Shown here: in pieces, positions 15,104-25,018 of the stretch
Layout: each line of letters begins with the position of its first letter
Numbering within the stretch: the stretch's first letter is position 1
Assembly (NCBI GenBank): GCA_018500015.2
Contig: JAHBAR020000012.1
Location: 1-53,275, forward strand
Source: Candidatus Kerfeldbacteria bacterium
GTDB taxonomy: Bacteria > Patescibacteriota > Patescibacteriia > UBA9570 > XYC2-FULL-38-9
Length of the DNA: 53,275 nt
Direction of reading: 5' to 3'
Made by a program: the position numbers and the translations under genes
Notes under the pieces: generated by a model
The model's input: only the letters and a program-made list of their open reading frames with translations
Database searches by the model: none
Told to the model about the DNA's origin: nothing

Positions 15104-16087
15104 ATGAACATTCTCGTCACGGGTGGAGCTGGATACATTGGATCGCATATTTGTCGTGCTCTTTTGGCATCGGGATATGCTGTGCACGCTCTTGATAATT
15201 TGTCTTCCGGTCATGCCGAAGTGGCTGTAGGCACATTGCATACTGTAGATTTGGGTGACGTTGTTGGTTTGCGTAATATATTTGCAGAATATCACATTGA
15301 TGCAGTCGTGCACTGTGCAGGTCTCATTAATGTTGCTGATTCTATGCAGCATCCAGAGGTATATCGCACAGTCAATATTGAATATACAAAATCGTTGTTG
15401 GAGGAGATGGCGCGAGCCAATGTGCGTGATTTTGTTTTTTCTTCTTCGTGCGCTGTGTACGGTACGCCACAGCATCTGCCTGTTGATGAGGCGACACCGT
15501 TTCATCCTGAGAGCGTGTACGCTGAAACAAAAGTTGCTGCAGAAGAAATAATTCGCAACTCTGCAGAGATGTACGGTATGCGGTATGCGATATTGCGTTA
15601 TTTTAATGCGTGCGGAGCTGCTGCTAACGGCTCTGCAGGTGAGTGGCATGATCCGGAAACGCACCTCATCCCAAACGTGATTCGTGCCGCAATGAGCCAA
15701 CAACCGGTCATGATTTTTGGGAACGACTATCCAACGAGCGATGGTACATGTGTGCGTGATTATGTACATGTAGAAGATCTTGCTGACGCGCACGTTAAAG
15801 CGTTACAGTATATTGATAGCCATGTCGAACCTTTGATACTTAACCTTGGTTCGGGTCACGGGTATTCAAACGCTGAGATCGTTGCCGCTGTTGAAACAGA
15901 GCTTAAGACAAAAATTGTTGTGCAGTATGGGCCACGTCGCGTTGGCGATCCCGCATGCATTGAAGCGTCGAATGAAAAAGCGCGCATGCTGCTTGGCTGG
16001 CAACCGCGGCACGATCTAGCAAGTATCATTCGTACAGCTGTAGAGTGGGAAATAAAAAACAAGATTGCTTCGCTGCGCTCGCAATGA
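15104..16087 (+). CDS. galE: UDP-glucose 4-epimerase, extended SDR family
   Basis: GalE interconverts UDP-glucose and UDP-galactose (or the GlcNAc/GalNAc forms). The NAD-binding GGAGYIGSH is at residues 7-15, a catalytic YAETK (YxxxK) follows SSSCAVYG, and RYFNACGAA, PNVIRAAM and the end motif RRVGDPACIEASNEKARMLLGW are all as in GalE. 327 residues. The last nine residues (NKIASLRSQ) and the stop are encoded by a copy of repeat R1, so the C-terminus has been replaced or extended by the repeat. It probably supplies sugars for the glycans handled by the neighbouring envelope genes. Confidence 0.93.
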   Translation: MNILVTGGAGYIGSHICRALLASGYAVHALDNLSSGHAEVAVGTLHTVDLGDVVGLRNIFAEYHIDAVVHCAGLINVADSMQHPEVYRTVNIEYTKSLLEEMARANVRDFVFSSSCAVYGTPQHLPVDEATPFHPESVYAETKVAAEEIIRNSAEMYGMRYAILRYFNACGAAANGSAGEWHDPETHLIPNVIRAAMSQQPVMIFGNDYPTSDGTCVRDYVHVEDLADAHVKALQYIDSHVEPLILNLGSGHGYSNAEIVAAVETELKTKIVVQYGPRRVGDPACIEASNEKARMLLGWQPRHDLASIIRTAVEWEIKNKIASLRSQ

Positions 16088-16145
16088 CAACACTCTGTCA
16101 TTGCGAGGAGACACGTTTACGTGTCGACGAAGTAATCTTGTTGTT
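16058..16145. repeat. R1 inverted pair between galE and uvrA
   Basis: A minus-strand unit (16058-16089) encodes the end of GalE. It faces a plus-strand unit (16097-16145) with a shortened core, GACACGT-TT-ACGTGTC. A6 on the left and T6 on the right flank the pair, so the combined hairpin can act as a terminator for both converging genes. Confidence 0.85.
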
Positions 16146-16147
16146 TT

Positions 16148-18988
16148 TTACTTCTTCATTAATGGTTTGAGAAACTTACCAGTATAACTTCGAGCAACTT
16201 TTACAACATCTTCAGGGGTGCCTTGTGCGACAACTTCGCCACCAAGCGTACCACCTTCGGGGCCAAGATCAACGAGCCAATCAGCGCTCTTAATGATGTC
16301 GAGATTGTGCTCGATCACAAGCACGGTGTTTCCGGTTGCAACCAGTTGTTGCAACACATTGAGCAAGCGTTGCACATCGGCAAAGTGCAAGCCGGTTGTG
16401 GGTTCATCGAGAATATAAAGTGTCTTGCCTGTTGAGCGGCGTGAAAGTTCGGTTGCGAGTTTGATACGCTGGGCTTCACCGCCTGAGAGTGTTGTCGCGT
16501 TTTGACCGAGCTGCACATAGGTGAGGCCAACTTCAGCAAGGGTATCAAGTTTTTTGCCAATTGATGGCAACGATTGAAAAAATTCACGCCCTTCCTCGAC
16601 AGTCATCGCAAGCACGTCAGCGATACTTTTTCCTTTGTAGTGGATTTCGAGCGCTTGTTGATTGTAGCGCTTGCCGTGGCACTCTTCGCATTCTACGTAC
16701 ACGTCAGGCAAGAAGTGCATCTCGATGCGGATCACTCCATCACCTTGGCATGTTTCGCAACGCCCACCTTTGACGTTGAACGAAAATCTGCCCGCTTTGT
16801 AGCCACGCATTTTTGCTTCAGGTACTTGTGTGTATAAATCGCGCACAGCAGTGAATACCCCGGTGTACGTTGCTGGGTTGGATCGAGGTGTGCGGCCGAT
16901 AGGAGACTGATCGATAGTGATCACTTTGTCGATATGCTGCAACCCTTTAATCTCTTTGTGTTTGCCCGGTACATCTTTTGCATTGTAGAAATGTTGTGCT
17001 AGCGCTTTGCTCAAGATGTCGGTCATGAGTGTCGACTTTCCAGAACCTGAAACTCCAGTGATACAGGTGAGTGTGCCGAGTGGAACTTTGAGGTCGACGT
17101 TTTTGAGATTGAATTCAGATGCACCAAGCACTTCGAGCCATTTGCCATTGCCTTCGCGACGTTTTTTTGGCACCTCAATGCCTTCTTTACCCGCAAGATA
17201 GCGACCAGTGAGGGACTTGGAATCTTTTGCGAGTTCAGCTGGGCTGCCAGCAGCCACGATATTGCCGCCGTGTTTGCCAGCGCCAGGTCCCACGTCGACG
17301 ACGTAGTCAGCGGCGCGGATAGTATCTTCATCGTGTTCAACTACAATAACGGTGTTTTGAAGATCGCGCAGTTTTTTGAGCGTTTCGATCAAGCGTTCGT
17401 TGTCGCGTTGATGCAAACCGATCGACGGTTCATCGAGAATATAGAGGACGCCAACAAGTGATGATCCGATTTGCGTCGCCAAGCGAATGCGCTGTGCCTC
17501 ACCGCCCGAAAGCGTTGATGCGGCGCGGTCGAGTGTGAGGTAGGAGAGGCCTACATCTTGCAAAAATGAAATGCGAGCGAGGATTTCCTTGAGAATGACA
17601 CGCGCAATAGCCTCTTCTTTTTTAGTGAGTGTGATGTGTGCGAAAAATGTACGCACGTCAGCAATTGAGCCCTGACAAACGTCCGCGATATTTTTATTGC
17701 GCACCGTGACTGCGAGTACTTCGGGTTTCAAACGACGGCCTTTACATTCAGGACAGGCAAACACGCGCATGTATCGCTCGATTTCTGAGCGCATGTATTC
17801 TGATTCGGTGTCTTTGTAGCGGCGTTCAAGGTTTGGAATCACGCCTTCATATGTCGTAATGAACGCTTGCACTTTGCCGGTGTACCCTGCTCCTGCATTG
17901 ACGTCGTACTCAGCTGAGCCTGTGCCAAAGAGCACCATGTCGAGTTGTTTTTTGGTGAGATCTTTGACCGGGGTGTTGAGCGAGAAGCCGTTTGCTTTTG
18001 CCATCGCTTCAACAATGCGTGTCATCCATGATTGATTCGACGATGTGCGCGACCATGGACGAATTGCGCCTTGCGCGACCGACAAGCGTTTATTTGGAAT
18101 GATGAGCTCGGGGTCAACTTCTAAGCGCGTACCTAAACCTGTACAACGTGCGCATGCGCCGTGTGGAGAGTTGAACGAAAAATTGCGTGGTTCGATCTCT
18201 TCAATGCTGAGATTACAAAAATGACAGGCGAGCGCTTCGGAAAGCAACGTGTCTTCTTCTTGTGCAGAGTCATGAACGATCATCACACCGTTACCGAGCT
18301 CAAGCGCAGTCTCTACAGATTCGTGCAAGCGTGTTTTGTCGACGTTTTCGCCAACGGTCATGCGATCGACGATAATGTCGATTGTATGCTTTTTGTGTTT
18401 ATCAAGGCTGAGCTTATCCGCTTCATCAATAGTGTATATCAATCCGTCGACGCGTACGCGCACGTACCCGGATTTGCGCGACTGAGCGAACACCGCTTTG
18501 TGTTCGCCTTTCTGGTCGCGAATCACCGGAGCAACGAGCAGCACAGTTGTCCCTTTTGGCATTTTCAAAATCACATCCATGATCTGCTGCGGCGTTTGTT
18601 TTTGTACTTCGCGTCCGCAATTTGGACAATGCGGCACACCAATACGCGCAAAAAGTAAGCGCATGTAGTCATAAATTTCGGTCACCGTGCCAACAGTTGA
18701 GCGAGGATTGTGCGATGCAGTTTTTTGGTCGATCGAAATTGCAGGGGAGAGGCCATCGATTTGGTCAACATCTGGTTTGTCCATGAGCCCCAAGAATTGG
18801 CGAGCGTATGCAGAGAGGGATTCAACGTAGCGGCGTTGACCTTCGGCGTAGATGGTGTCGAATGCGAGTGATGATTTGCCTGAGCCAGAGAGCCCTGTGA
18901 TGACTGTAAGCGTGTTGCGAGGAATTTCGAGCGAAACATTCTTCAAATTGTGCGCCCGAGCGCCTTTGATGCGAATGGAGTCAGACAT
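16148..18988 (-). CDS. uvrA: Excinuclease ABC subunit A
   Basis: UvrA is the damage-sensing ABC ATPase that loads UvrB in nucleotide excision repair. It shows the first Walker [10 protein letters not shown] (32-40), zinc-binding cysteine pairs ([19 protein letters not shown]...CEECHG), two LSGGEAQRI signatures and two Walker B segments ([15 protein letters not shown] and [15 protein letters not shown]). 946 residues, full length. The start was set at 18988 ([17 protein letters not shown]), the normal family start; an upstream in-frame codon is unnecessary. TACACT ends 9 nt before this ATG. uvrC is transcribed divergently. Confidence 0.97.
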   Translation of the reverse strand: MSDSIRIKGARAHNLKNVSLEIPRNTLTVITGLSGSGKSSLAFDTIYAEGQRRYVESLSAYARQFLGLMDKPDVDQIDGLSPAISIDQKTASHNPRSTVGTVTEIYDYMRLLFARIGVPHCPNCGREVQKQTPQQIMDVILKMPKGTTVLLVAPVIRDQKGEHKAVFAQSRKSGYVRVRVDGLIYTIDEADKLSLDKHKKHTIDIIVDRMTVGENVDKTRLHESVETALELGNGVMIVHDSAQEEDTLLSEALACHFCNLSIEEIEPRNFSFNSPHGACARCTGLGTRLEVDPELIIPNKRLSVAQGAIRPWSRTSSNQSWMTRIVEAMAKANGFSLNTPVKDLTKKQLDMVLFGTGSAEYDVNAGAGYTGKVQAFITTYEGVIPNLERRYKDTESEYMRSEIERYMRVFACPECKGRRLKPEVLAVTVRNKNIADVCQGSIADVRTFFAHITLTKKEEAIARVILKEILARISFLQDVGLSYLTLDRAASTLSGGEAQRIRLATQIGSSLVGVLYILDEPSIGLHQRDNERLIETLKKLRDLQNTVIVVEHDEDTIRAADYVVDVGPGAGKHGGNIVAAGSPAELAKDSKSLTGRYLAGKEGIEVPKKRREGNGKWLEVLGASEFNLKNVDLKVPLGTLTCITGVSGSGKSTLMTDILSKALAQHFYNAKDVPGKHKEIKGLQHIDKVITIDQSPIGRTPRSNPATYTGVFTAVRDLYTQVPEAKMRGYKAGRFSFNVKGGRCETCQGDGVIRIEMHFLPDVYVECEECHGKRYNQQALEIHYKGKSIADVLAMTVEEGREFFQSLPSIGKKLDTLAEVGLTYVQLGQNATTLSGGEAQRIKLATELSRRSTGKTLYILDEPTTGLHFADVQRLLNVLQQLVATGNTVLVIEHNLDIIKSADWLVDLGPEGGTLGGEVVAQGTPEDVVKVARSYTGKFLKPLMKK

Positions 18989-18997
18989 ATGCGAGGG

Positions 18998-19076
18998 AGT
19001 GTAAAAAGTAAAGGTCAGTGACACAGTGTACTGGAAAAAGCGCCTGTGGTCAACAGTTGTGCTGCGCTGGTATACT
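18998..19076. promoter_or_regulatory. Divergent uvrA-uvrC promoter region
   Basis: The minus strand has TACACT (19003-18998) 9 nt before uvrA. The plus strand has an extended -10 TGG-TATACT (19068-19076) 6 nt before the uvrC ATG at 19083. No GTTC-N7-GTTC site like that at lexA is seen in this interval, so LexA control is not supported. Confidence 0.65.
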
Positions 19077-19082
19077 ACCCGT

Positions 19083-20687
19083 ATGATTGATCTTCGCGAC
19101 CTCCCTCAAGCTCCTGGCGTTTACCGTTTTTATGACAAAAACGATCGTCTCTTATACATAGGAAAGGCAACTTCTTTGCGCTCCCGCGTGAGCTCGTATT
19201 TTCGTTCTTCAACAGCATTGACGTTGGCTAAGCAGCAAATGGTGCAACAGATAGTGCGCTTTGAATATACCGTTGTCACAAGTTCACATGAAGCGTTGCT
19301 GCTCGAAACGACGCTGATCAAAAAACACCAGCCGCCATACAACATCATCATGAAGGATGACAAAAATTACCAGTACATCCACATGACTTCTGACGCATTC
19401 CCGCGCCTTGAGACCATTCGTAAGCTTCCTGAGACAAAGTCAAAACGCACCGGGCAATATTTTGGCCCGTACACTTCGGGCCTATCAGTAAAACGCACAC
19501 TGCGTTTGCTTAAGCGCATTTTCCGCTACTGTGACACACCACCTCAAGAGAAAAATGGGGAGCTCGTACTCCCAAAGCGTCCGTGTTTAGAATACCATAC
19601 CGGCAGATGCTCAGGCGCATGCGCTGGAGAAGTGTCAGCGACTTCCTACCAGAAAACTATGCGCGAGATTCGTCACTTTTTTGCTGGCGACTACAAGCCA
19701 ATTGCTGAGCGTTTGGAACATGAGATGAAAGAGGCAGCCGCTCACGAGCAATTTGAACGCGCCGCTCGATTGCGCGATCAGTGGCAATCCATTTTTCAAT
19801 TGATGAAAGAGCAACACGTTGTGCTACCTCGTCGTGAAAGCGCCGATGTGTTTTCACTTGCGCGCTTGGATAGCGATGCAGCAGTCAACGTCTTTCTTGT
19901 GCGTAACGGCGTGCTTGTACATCAACAAATTTTCCGCGTGCGCAACACGCTTGAGCGCACTGAGCAAGAAATTCTTGACGCTGTACATGAGCAGTACATG
20001 ATTGCTCACCCTGAGCCGCCAAAAAAAGTGTATTTGAGCTATGAGTCGCGACGCGGTGCATATCGCAAATTGCTCGACATGGGAGCGCGTAACGCTGAGG
20101 AGTTTTTGCGCGCGCAACTGCGACTCAATACTGATCGTGATGCGCGTGGCCGCATGCGTGTGCAGGCGCTTTCGAAAGTGCTAGGCATTCACCCCGACCG
20201 TTTGCGCCGCATCGAAGTGTACGACATCTCGCATCACCAAGGTGCATTCACCGTTGCCTCCATGGTTGTAGGTATTAACGGCATGCCCAAAAATTCCGAG
20301 TACCGACATTTCACCATTAAGACTGTGATGAAGGTCGACGACTTTGCTTCCATGCAAGAGGTAATGGATCGTCGTTTACGACATTTAAAAGAGTATGGCG
20401 CAGAAGGAAAAAACGAGTGGGATCGTCCAGATTTGATTGTGATCGACGGCGGCAAAGGTCAACTTTCCGCAGCACACGAAGTGTTTTGCATCCGTAAGTG
20501 CGACATTCCAATGATCTCGCTTGCCAAACGCGAAGAAGAAATTTTCCGAGTTGACAACCCTGAGCCAATCGTACTTCCGCGTCATTCTGAAGCGTTGCAC
20601 TACTTACAAGAAATGCGCGATGAAGCGCATCGTTTTGCTATCACCTTTTATCGCAAAAAACACACGTCAGCAATGCGCGACGCGTGA
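19083..20687 (+). CDS. uvrC: Excinuclease ABC subunit C, lacking the C-terminal HhH domain
   Basis: UvrC makes the two incisions around the lesion bound by UvrB. It has the N-terminal GIY-YIG nuclease (GVYRFY...LLYIGKA, residues 12-29), a four-Cys-like segment (CDTPP...[13 protein letters not shown]), the UVR UvrB-contact motif (about 212-245) and the C-terminal RNase H-like nuclease ([16 protein letters not shown]...[15 protein letters not shown]). It is 534 residues and stops soon after [11 protein letters not shown], exactly where the tandem helix-hairpin-helix normally starts. Start 19083 matches the family and sits 6 nt after a -10 box. The next gene ends on the very next base. Confidence 0.95.
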   Translation: MIDLRDLPQAPGVYRFYDKNDRLLYIGKATSLRSRVSSYFRSSTALTLAKQQMVQQIVRFEYTVVTSSHEALLLETTLIKKHQPPYNIIMKDDKNYQYIHMTSDAFPRLETIRKLPETKSKRTGQYFGPYTSGLSVKRTLRLLKRIFRYCDTPPQEKNGELVLPKRPCLEYHTGRCSGACAGEVSATSYQKTMREIRHFFAGDYKPIAERLEHEMKEAAAHEQFERAARLRDQWQSIFQLMKEQHVVLPRRESADVFSLARLDSDAAVNVFLVRNGVLVHQQIFRVRNTLERTEQEILDAVHEQYMIAHPEPPKKVYLSYESRRGAYRKLLDMGARNAEEFLRAQLRLNTDRDARGRMRVQALSKVLGIHPDRLRRIEVYDISHHQGAFTVASMVVGINGMPKNSEYRHFTIKTVMKVDDFASMQEVMDRRLRHLKEYGAEGKNEWDRPDLIVIDGGKGQLSAAHEVFCIRKCDIPMISLAKREEEIFRVDNPEPIVLPRHSEALHYLQEMRDEAHRFAITFYRKKHTSAMRDA

Positions 20688-21563
20688 TTACATTTTTTCT
20701 TCAGCAGTCTCTTCTTTGATGATTTGCAGCAACTGCTCAACGATCTGAATTTGCGTTTTAATGTGTTGAAGGTGCTGTGAGTTTGAAGAAACGCTAGCCA
20801 CATTTTTTTCGAGCTCCTGGGACTCTTGGAGTAATTTTTCTTCTTGAGCTTTTAATTGAGAGAGGTGTTGTGTGTTTGGGGCTATGGGTGGTGTGTCCGC
20901 GTGTCGAGGTTCTGCCAAACTCTTTGTGTTGCCTAGACGTGCCTCAATAGATCGCAATGTAAATAGGTGTTGTCGTAAGCGTGCTTGATAATTTTTTATA
21001 TCTTGTCTGCGTGCTTCCTCAGAAAGACGGCTGTTCATTGCTATCTCAGCAGCATGTTGTTGAACAAGTGTTTCGATTTGCGTTGCCGCCTCTTCAAGTG
21101 TAGCGTCATCTTTTAAGTGCAGGGCTTGTAGAGCGTTATCGCGTAACAATTTGAGTTGATCGTTTTCCGCCTCATTCAGTGTGGCCACCTGTTGCGTGCT
21201 GCCACCTTCTTTTTCAATGGCTTGAGCAATCGCCGCAGGCTTATTGTGCGCAACATCATGTAGCAGTGCTTCAAATACTGCTCCTGACACAATTAAGTTT
21301 GCAAGAGCTTCAGGTAAAATGCCCGGCGAATTTTTTGCACTTTCGATAGCGCTTGTATATTGAGCGGTGATGGAGCGCAACATTTCCACAGATTGTGTAG
21401 CGTATGTTGTTGCAAGCCATTCAATATATTGCATGGCAGAAAGTGGAGCTCCGGTGGGCATTTGGTTTTCATCAAACGCATGAAAAATCACAGTATCAAA
21501 AGATCTCCCAAATGAGTTTTCGGCTTGTGACAAAATAGAGGGAAAGGAACCTTGATTCAGCAT
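20688..21563 (-). CDS. Coiled-coil protein, unknown function
   Basis: This 291-residue protein is not recognised. It has no signal peptide. The first 100 residues look globular and helical. The rest is Glu/Gln/Ala-rich with heptad-like coiled coils, clearest from about 220 to the end (KAQEEKLLQESQELEKN...IQIVEQLLQIIKEE). It is the second gene of a minus-strand pair, 17 nt after a Lys-rich membrane protein, and abuts the stop of convergent uvrC with no space for a terminator. Confidence 0.65.
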   Translation of the reverse strand: MLNQGSFPSILSQAENSFGRSFDTVIFHAFDENQMPTGAPLSAMQYIEWLATTYATQSVEMLRSITAQYTSAIESAKNSPGILPEALANLIVSGAVFEALLHDVAHNKPAAIAQAIEKEGGSTQQVATLNEAENDQLKLLRDNALQALHLKDDATLEEAATQIETLVQQHAAEIAMNSRLSEEARRQDIKNYQARLRQHLFTLRSIEARLGNTKSLAEPRHADTPPIAPNTQHLSQLKAQEEKLLQESQELEKNVASVSSNSQHLQHIKTQIQIVEQLLQIIKEETAEEKM

Positions 21564-21580
21564 ACGTGTGTAGAAGTATC

Positions 21581-21919
21581 TTACAACAACGCTAACACGC
21601 CGTACATACAGGCAATGCCGATGATAGAAAAGAGAATGGCTATTAAGTAGTATTCGCCAATAAGTAACATGGTGTGTTCAGGATGCTTTTTGAACGACTC
21701 TTTGATCTGAGCAATCGGTTCAATGCGTAGCATCTCTTGCGGCATGGTAAGCGCGTCAGCGCTCGTGATAGAAAGTGTCGGAGCCATCAGCGTCCCTGTT
21801 GTCTGTGCGGCAACTTTGCGTCGAGTTGTTTTTTTGGTACGAGAAGGCGCTGTAGATTTTTTGATCGCAGCTCTTTTTTTAGTTGAAGATTTTTTTTGTG
21901 TTGTACGTTGTGTTGGCAT
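21581..21919 (-). CDS. Basic-tailed membrane protein, unknown function
   Basis: This 112-residue protein starts with about 40 residues rich in Lys, Arg, Ser and Thr (KKSSTKKRAAIKKST...), followed by a neutral linker and a C-terminal hydrophobic helix (LLIGEYYLIAILFSIIGIACM). The tail resembles histone-like or DNA/RNA-binding tails, so it might tether nucleic acid to the membrane; this is only a suggestion. Start 21919 was chosen because GGAGG lies just upstream (unusually close) and TGG-TATACT lies further upstream (21948-21940). An earlier in-frame ATG would need transcription from before that promoter. Confidence 0.6.
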   Translation of the reverse strand: MPTQRTTQKKSSTKKRAAIKKSTAPSRTKKTTRRKVAAQTTGTLMAPTLSITSADALTMPQEMLRIEPIAQIKESFKKHPEHTMLLIGEYYLIAILFSIIGIACMYGVLALL

Positions 21920-21939
21920 ACCTCCGACAGTTGAATTGC

Positions 21940-22005
21940 AGTATACCAATCTCTGCGCACACAAGCAAATCAAACGCTTGCTTTTTCGCTATTTTTTAGT
22001 ATAAT
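21940..22005. promoter_or_regulatory. Divergent promoters of the basic membrane protein and galU
   Basis: Minus strand: extended -10 TGG-TATACT (21948-21940), 20 nt before ATG 21919. Plus strand: TTGCTT (21978-21983), a 16-nt spacer and consensus TATAAT (22000-22005), with a leader of about 35 nt to galU at 22047. Confidence 0.65.
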
Positions 22006-22046
22006 GAAGTTCTCAGATTATTTGATTACTACTCAAAAATCACAAT

Positions 22047-22913
22047 ATGCTTCGTGTTGAAACCGCTGTGATTCCTGTTGCAGGGCTTGGTACTCGTTTC
22101 CTTCCCGTCTCTAAAGGTGTTGCAAAAGAACTCCTTCCAGTTATTGATAAACCTGTTATCCAATACATTGTTGAAGAGCTTGTCGCATCTGGCATTCGTC
22201 GTATTATTTTTGTTGTGAGCGATAACAAGCGTGAGGTATTGGAATATTTTCAAAAAGATGAGGCTCTTGAAGTGTATTTGACAGCAAAAGGAAAGATGAA
22301 CGAATTAGCGAGCATTCAACATCTGCATGATATGGCGGAGTTTTTTGCCGTTGAGCAACACCAACCACTTGGTTTTGGTCATGCAGTGTTGCAGGCTCGT
22401 GATGTTGTTGGCAATACACCGTTTATTGTATGTGGCGGAGATGACATCATCGACGGCGATGTGCCGGCCGCACGTGAGTTGGTTGAAGTGTATGAGCGCA
22501 ACGGCGGTGCTTCGGTTATTGGTGTGGTGCGTGTACCGGCGCATACTGTGAATCGCTACGGTATTGTCGCGCCTTTACATGATGGCTCTGATCGTACATT
22601 TCAAATTAAGGATGTGATCGAAAAACCAAGCGTTGAATCGGCTCCGTCAAATTGTGCTGCGGGTGGACGCTGGCTTGTTACGCCGGAAATTTTTGAATCG
22701 CTTGCGCGTATAGAGCCCGGAGCCGGCGGTGAGATTCAACTGACCGATGCGTTGAAGGACCTGTTGCAGACTCAACCAATGTATGCACACCAATATTCAG
22801 GTGTATACAGAGATTGTGGAAATAAAGTAGAATATATCAAAGCGATCATTGCCTTCGGTCGCAGGCACCCTGTGTTAGGTGCTGAGATTGAACAGTTCAT
22901 CCATAGCGCATAA
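22047..22913 (+). CDS. galU: UTP-glucose-1-phosphate uridylyltransferase
   Basis: GalU makes UDP-glucose from UTP and glucose 1-phosphate, the substrate of GalE in this window. Family motifs: VIPVAGLGTRFLPVSKGVAKELLPVIDKPVIQYIVEE (residues 6-42, nucleotide-binding loop with G-x-G-TR and the catalytic KE), GFGHAVL, CGGDDIIDG and the later IEKPS and AAGGRWLVTPEIF. 288 residues, normal length. It has its own promoter and is followed 16 nt later by a solute-binding lipoprotein gene. Confidence 0.95.
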   Translation: MLRVETAVIPVAGLGTRFLPVSKGVAKELLPVIDKPVIQYIVEELVASGIRRIIFVVSDNKREVLEYFQKDEALEVYLTAKGKMNELASIQHLHDMAEFFAVEQHQPLGFGHAVLQARDVVGNTPFIVCGGDDIIDGDVPAARELVEVYERNGGASVIGVVRVPAHTVNRYGIVAPLHDGSDRTFQIKDVIEKPSVESAPSNCAAGGRWLVTPEIFESLARIEPGAGGEIQLTDALKDLLQTQPMYAHQYSGVYRDCGNKVEYIKAIIAFGRRHPVLGAEIEQFIHSA

Positions 22914-22929
22914 TATAAAGTCAACAACT

Positions 22930-24270
22930 ATGCGATCATACAAAAAATTTTTTCTTCTTCTCACCGCCGTTATGTTTCTGGGAGCAGGGTGTTTTGGTGG
23001 GAGTAATCTTGTAGCTCCGGAACCGGTGAAGTTGGTCATCTGGCAAATGTCTGATCCTGAGGAGGCGTTTAAGAGTACGATGGACGCATATACTGCAATA
23101 TATCCGAATGTTTCTTTTGAGTATAAAACATTTACCCCGGAAGAATATGAAGTCGCGTTGCTAAACGCATGGGCAAAAGGCGAGGGGCCGGATATTTTTG
23201 AAACACCAAACTGGCGTTTAGGAAAGTATCGTGAATTTATCGCTCCAATGCCGGAACAAGCCTCATTTGTGATTGCGCAAAGCAAAAAAACGTTGGGCAA
23301 AACCACGACAACTCTTTCGCAACGAACTGTTATTTTTCCAACCATCTCTCAACTGCGTGAACGTTTTGTAGATGTCGTCACTGATGACATTGTGTATGAT
23401 GAAGAGGTGTACGGAGTCCCATTTTCTGTGGATACACTCGCTCTCTATTACAACAGAGATGTCATGGCGCGCGGCCAAGTTGCAGTAGCGCCTACAACGT
23501 GGAACGAGCTTGTAGCTGCTGTCTCTGCGATCCGTAAAATTGACACTGATAAACGCATTGTATTACCCGCAGCCGCCTTAGGCACCGCTGATAATCTTCC
23601 ATATTATTTTGATATTTTGTCTTTGCTCATGATACAAGGCGGCACAACATTGAGTGTTAATAATCGTATGACTATGTCGAGCGGCGATGAGCGTTCGTTG
23701 CCAGCTATTGAAGCTCTGGATTTTTTTACCAAATTTAGCAATCCCAAATGGCAAGTGTACACATGGAATGATCAACAGCCCAACGCTTTGGAAGCGTTCA
23801 CACAAGATGCGCTTGCTTTCTACTTTGGATATTATTCCGATCTTCAGACCATCCAAGAACGCGCGCCAAATTTGAATTTTTACTATACAAAAGTTCCACA
23901 GACCGACCTCGACAATCCTATTAACTATGCTAATTACATGATTGAGTCGGTGCATGTGAACAGCAAGCATGTCAATCAGGCTTGGGATTTTATTGATTTT
24001 ATGTCAACCCAAGAGCAAGTGATCAACTATCTTACAGTAACAAAGAAAGTGCCCGCACTCCGTTCGCTGGTTGCTCAAACGCAAACCGACCCAGTCATTG
24101 GCATTTTTGCTCAACAGGCGCTCACAGCACAATCGTGGTATCATGGTGTGCGCCCTGATACAGCGCAAACAGTTTTTGGGGATATGATACGCGCGGCTCA
24201 GGAAGGTATTATTCCGCTCAAAGAGGTTGTCACCACAACAAATTCTCAGCTACAATTGACTCTACAATAA
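22930..24270 (+). CDS. Family 1 extracellular solute-binding lipoprotein
   Basis: This is probably the substrate-binding part of an ABC-type sugar importer or a free-standing binding protein. A lipoprotein signal peptide (basic start, hydrophobic core, LGAG-C with C21) is followed by a mature domain of about 425 residues with family landmarks: VKLVIWQMSDPEEAF, YPNVSFEYKTF, EGPDIFETPNW, YGVPFSVDTLALYYNRDV and TWNELVAAVSAI. No permease or ATPase genes are adjacent, so its partner is unknown. It may be co-transcribed with galU and the pilin-like gene 5 nt downstream. Confidence 0.88.
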   Translation: MRSYKKFFLLLTAVMFLGAGCFGGSNLVAPEPVKLVIWQMSDPEEAFKSTMDAYTAIYPNVSFEYKTFTPEEYEVALLNAWAKGEGPDIFETPNWRLGKYREFIAPMPEQASFVIAQSKKTLGKTTTTLSQRTVIFPTISQLRERFVDVVTDDIVYDEEVYGVPFSVDTLALYYNRDVMARGQVAVAPTTWNELVAAVSAIRKIDTDKRIVLPAAALGTADNLPYYFDILSLLMIQGGTTLSVNNRMTMSSGDERSLPAIEALDFFTKFSNPKWQVYTWNDQQPNALEAFTQDALAFYFGYYSDLQTIQERAPNLNFYYTKVPQTDLDNPINYANYMIESVHVNSKHVNQAWDFIDFMSTQEQVINYLTVTKKVPALRSLVAQTQTDPVIGIFAQQALTAQSWYHGVRPDTAQTVFGDMIRAAQEGIIPLKEVVTTTNSQLQLTLQ

Positions 24271-24275
24271 ATCAT

Positions 24276-24974
24276 ATGAAATTTCGATTGAGTCGATTCA
24301 TTCTTCCCTCTGCCCTTATTGCAGCATGTATACTTGGCTTGCCGCAGACGGTGTATGCAGCCATTCTTTCGCTCCCCCCATGTATTGCCACCGGTAATTG
24401 TTTCAGTTGTGATTTGGTTGGATTGTTTGTTTCTATTGCAAACTTTATTTTACTCACCATTTCCGCAGTAGTTATTTTTGCTATTGCCTTCGGGGGGTTT
24501 ATGTGGATTTACGCTGCAGGCAACACAGAAAAAGTCCAAAAAGGCATTCAAATTATACTTGGTGCCATCACAGGTTTGGTATTTGTGTTGTGTGGTTGGG
24601 TGATGGTCAATGTCACCATTGCGGCGATTATGGGGCAAACTGACTTTACAGCTGTCAAAATTTTTGGGAATGATTGGGAAAAACTGTGTCGCAGTGGTAA
24701 TTCTTTTGCGGTTGTTTCTTCATGTAGCAATCAACCTGATGGGACCGCATGTAGTGGTGGGCCGTGCGGTGATGCGGCCGTGTGTGGGTGTTTTCAAGGA
24801 ACTTGTTATAATGGTTGTGCTTACAATAATCACATAGTGTTCAATCCTGATGCTGAAGTAAACCTGCAGTTGTCGTGTGCATCATCATGTACAAACGGTG
24901 CCACAGAGACAGGCACATCTGGATTTTGCCCAACAGGGCAGGTATGTTGTGCATCTTATGTGACTACACCATAG
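24276..24974 (+). CDS. T4SS pilin-like membrane protein with Cys-rich C-terminal domain
   Basis: This protein has a signal peptide (cut likely after VYA, residue 28) and then two hydrophobic helices around the pattern GGFMWIYAAGNTEKVQKGIQII, shared with the four genes that follow. This is the VirB2/TrbC-like pilin pattern common in CPR genomes (Pfam T4SS pilin type). Unlike the others it continues with about 110 residues containing many cysteines (CSNQPDGTACSGGPCGDAAVC...), probably disulphide-bonded outside the cell. 232 residues. It could be a tip or adhesin-like variant of the pilin; that is inference. Confidence 0.78.
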   Translation: MKFRLSRFILPSALIAACILGLPQTVYAAILSLPPCIATGNCFSCDLVGLFVSIANFILLTISAVVIFAIAFGGFMWIYAAGNTEKVQKGIQIILGAITGLVFVLCGWVMVNVTIAAIMGQTDFTAVKIFGNDWEKLCRSGNSFAVVSSCSNQPDGTACSGGPCGDAAVCGCFQGTCYNGCAYNNHIVFNPDAEVNLQLSCASSCTNGATETGTSGFCPTGQVCCASYVTTP

Positions 24975-25018
24975 GGTAGACTAACAGATTGCAAAAAATT
25001 ATCTCATCATGTAGTCTT

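Noticed and set aside
18989-19082. LexA site controlling uvrA and uvrC
   Set aside because: No GTTC or GAAC half-sites occur in the interval, so SOS control by the lexA-type motif is not supported.
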